Positions 5,463 to 6,097 of a stretch of DNA of 6,097 nt are shown in pieces. The notes below the pieces were generated by a model, which worked only from the letters and a program-made list of their open reading frames with translations, did not search any database and was not told where the DNA came from. Position numbers and translations under genes: made by a program. The number at the start of each line of letters is the position of its first letter. The stretch's first letter is position 1. The DNA comes from Patescibacteria group bacterium (GTDB taxonomy: Bacteria > Patescibacteriota > Gracilibacteria > UBA1369 > JAHJTR01): the NCBI GenBank assembly GCA_018829865.1, contig JAHJTR010000220.1, positions 1-6,097 of the forward strand, given 5' to 3'.

Positions 5463-6097
5463 TTAAATAGCGATATTATTTTGTCGTTTATAAGCTATTA
5501 AAGTATTTTCAATCAAGCAGGCAACAGTCATTGGCCCAACACCGCCCGGCACAGGAGTAATATAAGAGCTCTTCTTACTAATATTTTCAAAATCAGCATC
5601 GCCCAAAAGCCTCCCATCCTCCATTTTATTAATCCCAACATCAATCAAGATCACATCATCTTTCACCATCTCAGCAGTAATTAAATTAGTCTTGCCAACC
5701 GCCACCACCACAATATCAGCATATTTCGTATAATGCGTCAAATCCTTGGTTTCAATATGACAAATACTCACAGTCGCCATGCGATTCAAAAACATCGCAG
5801 CCATCGGCTTCCCCACAATATTACTCGCTCCCACAATGCACACATCTTTCCCCTTGACGTCGATTTTATAATAATCAAGCATCTTAATAATTCCTTTGGG
5901 AGTACACGGCACCAAATGCTCAAAATCACTACTCAAAGTAAGTTTCCCAATATTATAAGCATGAAACCCATCAACATCCTTACTCGGATCAATCGCCTTA
6001 ATAACATCAGGTGTGTACACATGTTTAGGTAGAGGAAGTTGAACAATAAATCCGGTAATATCATCTCGATTATTAAGATCCTCAACTAATTTAATCA
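5463..6097 (-). CDS. folD: Methylenetetrahydrofolate dehydrogenase/methenyl-THF cyclohydrolase (C-terminal 210 residues)
   Basis: FolD oxidises 5,10-methylene-THF with NAD(P)+ and hydrolyses the methenyl product to 10-formyl-THF, the one-carbon donor for two later purine steps. The reading frame is open to the window edge. A GTG at 6020 is internal, because the codons before it read GFIVQLPLPKH, a FolD hallmark. Numbering from the first full codon in the window, other signatures are PSKDVDGFHAYNIGKL (37-52), PCTPKG (63-68), the dinucleotide-binding VGASNIVGKPM (88-98) and PVPGGVGPMTVACLIENTL (181-199). About 80 N-terminal residues, including the catalytic Lys region, lie beyond the right edge, judged by the family's usual 280-300 residues. 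The stop TAA (5465-5463) is in frame with purF, five codons upstream of it. It is the first visible gene of the operon; the operon promoter is outside the window. Confidence 0.95.
   Translation of the reverse strand, partial: IKLVEDLNNRDDITGFIVQLPLPKHVYTPDVIKAIDPSKDVDGFHAYNIGKLTLSSDFEHLVPCTPKGIIKMLDYYKIDVKGKDVCIVGASNIVGKPMAAMFLNRMATVSICHIETKDLTHYTKYADIVVVAVGKTNLITAEMVKDDVILIDVGINKMEDGRLLGDADFENISKKSSYITPVPGGVGPMTVACLIENTLIAYKRQNNIAI

Noticed and set aside
5463..6020. GTG at 6020 as the folD start
   Set aside because: The upstream codons continue in frame to the window edge and encode the conserved GFIVQLPLPKH block, so the gene simply continues beyond the window.
371..6097. Recoded TGA (Gly or Trp), as in some candidate phyla
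   Set aside because: All complete genes are intact under the standard bacterial code with TAA or TAG stops and show full-length domains without in-frame TGA.

Overview
The window is AT-rich bacterial DNA with six protein genes in two blocks that face each other. Bacterial origin is supported by a lipobox lipoprotein, a YtxH-type protein and a good sigma70-like promoter. Every visible start lacks a Shine-Dalgarno sequence and is preceded by A/T-rich bases. All genes read through intact with TAA or TAG stops, so nothing suggests recoding of TGA. PurD and PurF look closest, from memory, to archaeal and candidate-phylum forms. An uncultivated low-GC lineage such as a Patescibacteria-like group is a guess that the sequence cannot prove.

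Left block (1-2331). The window opens with the first 69 codons of a leftward lipoprotein that resembles NMT1/SsuA-type ABC-transporter binding proteins. A 161-bp gap separates it from a rightward PLP-dependent enzyme of the alpha-oxoamine synthase group (KBL/SPT-like), which has an unusual hydrophilic N-terminal extension. Next is a rightward YtxH-like small membrane-anchored protein with a lysine-rich, histone-H1-like tail. It has its own promoter and is followed by a terminator.

Middle (2332-2621). The 290-bp convergent gap holds about seven copies of a short palindromic repeat with the head GT(T/A)GGAG, resembling REP elements. Some copies are perfect hairpins, some are truncated and one is inverted. 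The stems differ in sequence but remain paired, and one copy followed by six T's forms the apparent terminator of the YtxH-like gene. This is the most distinctive structure in the window.

Right block (2622-6097, minus strand). folD (its N-terminus lies beyond the window), purF and purD form a tight operon with gaps of 15 and 18 nt. PurF makes phosphoribosylamine from PRPP and glutamine, PurD turns it into GAR, and FolD makes the formyl-folate precursor used later in purine synthesis. The block is therefore a coherent purine/one-carbon unit.

I see no complete undescribed system. The REP-like cluster and the divergent oxoamine synthase are the best leads.
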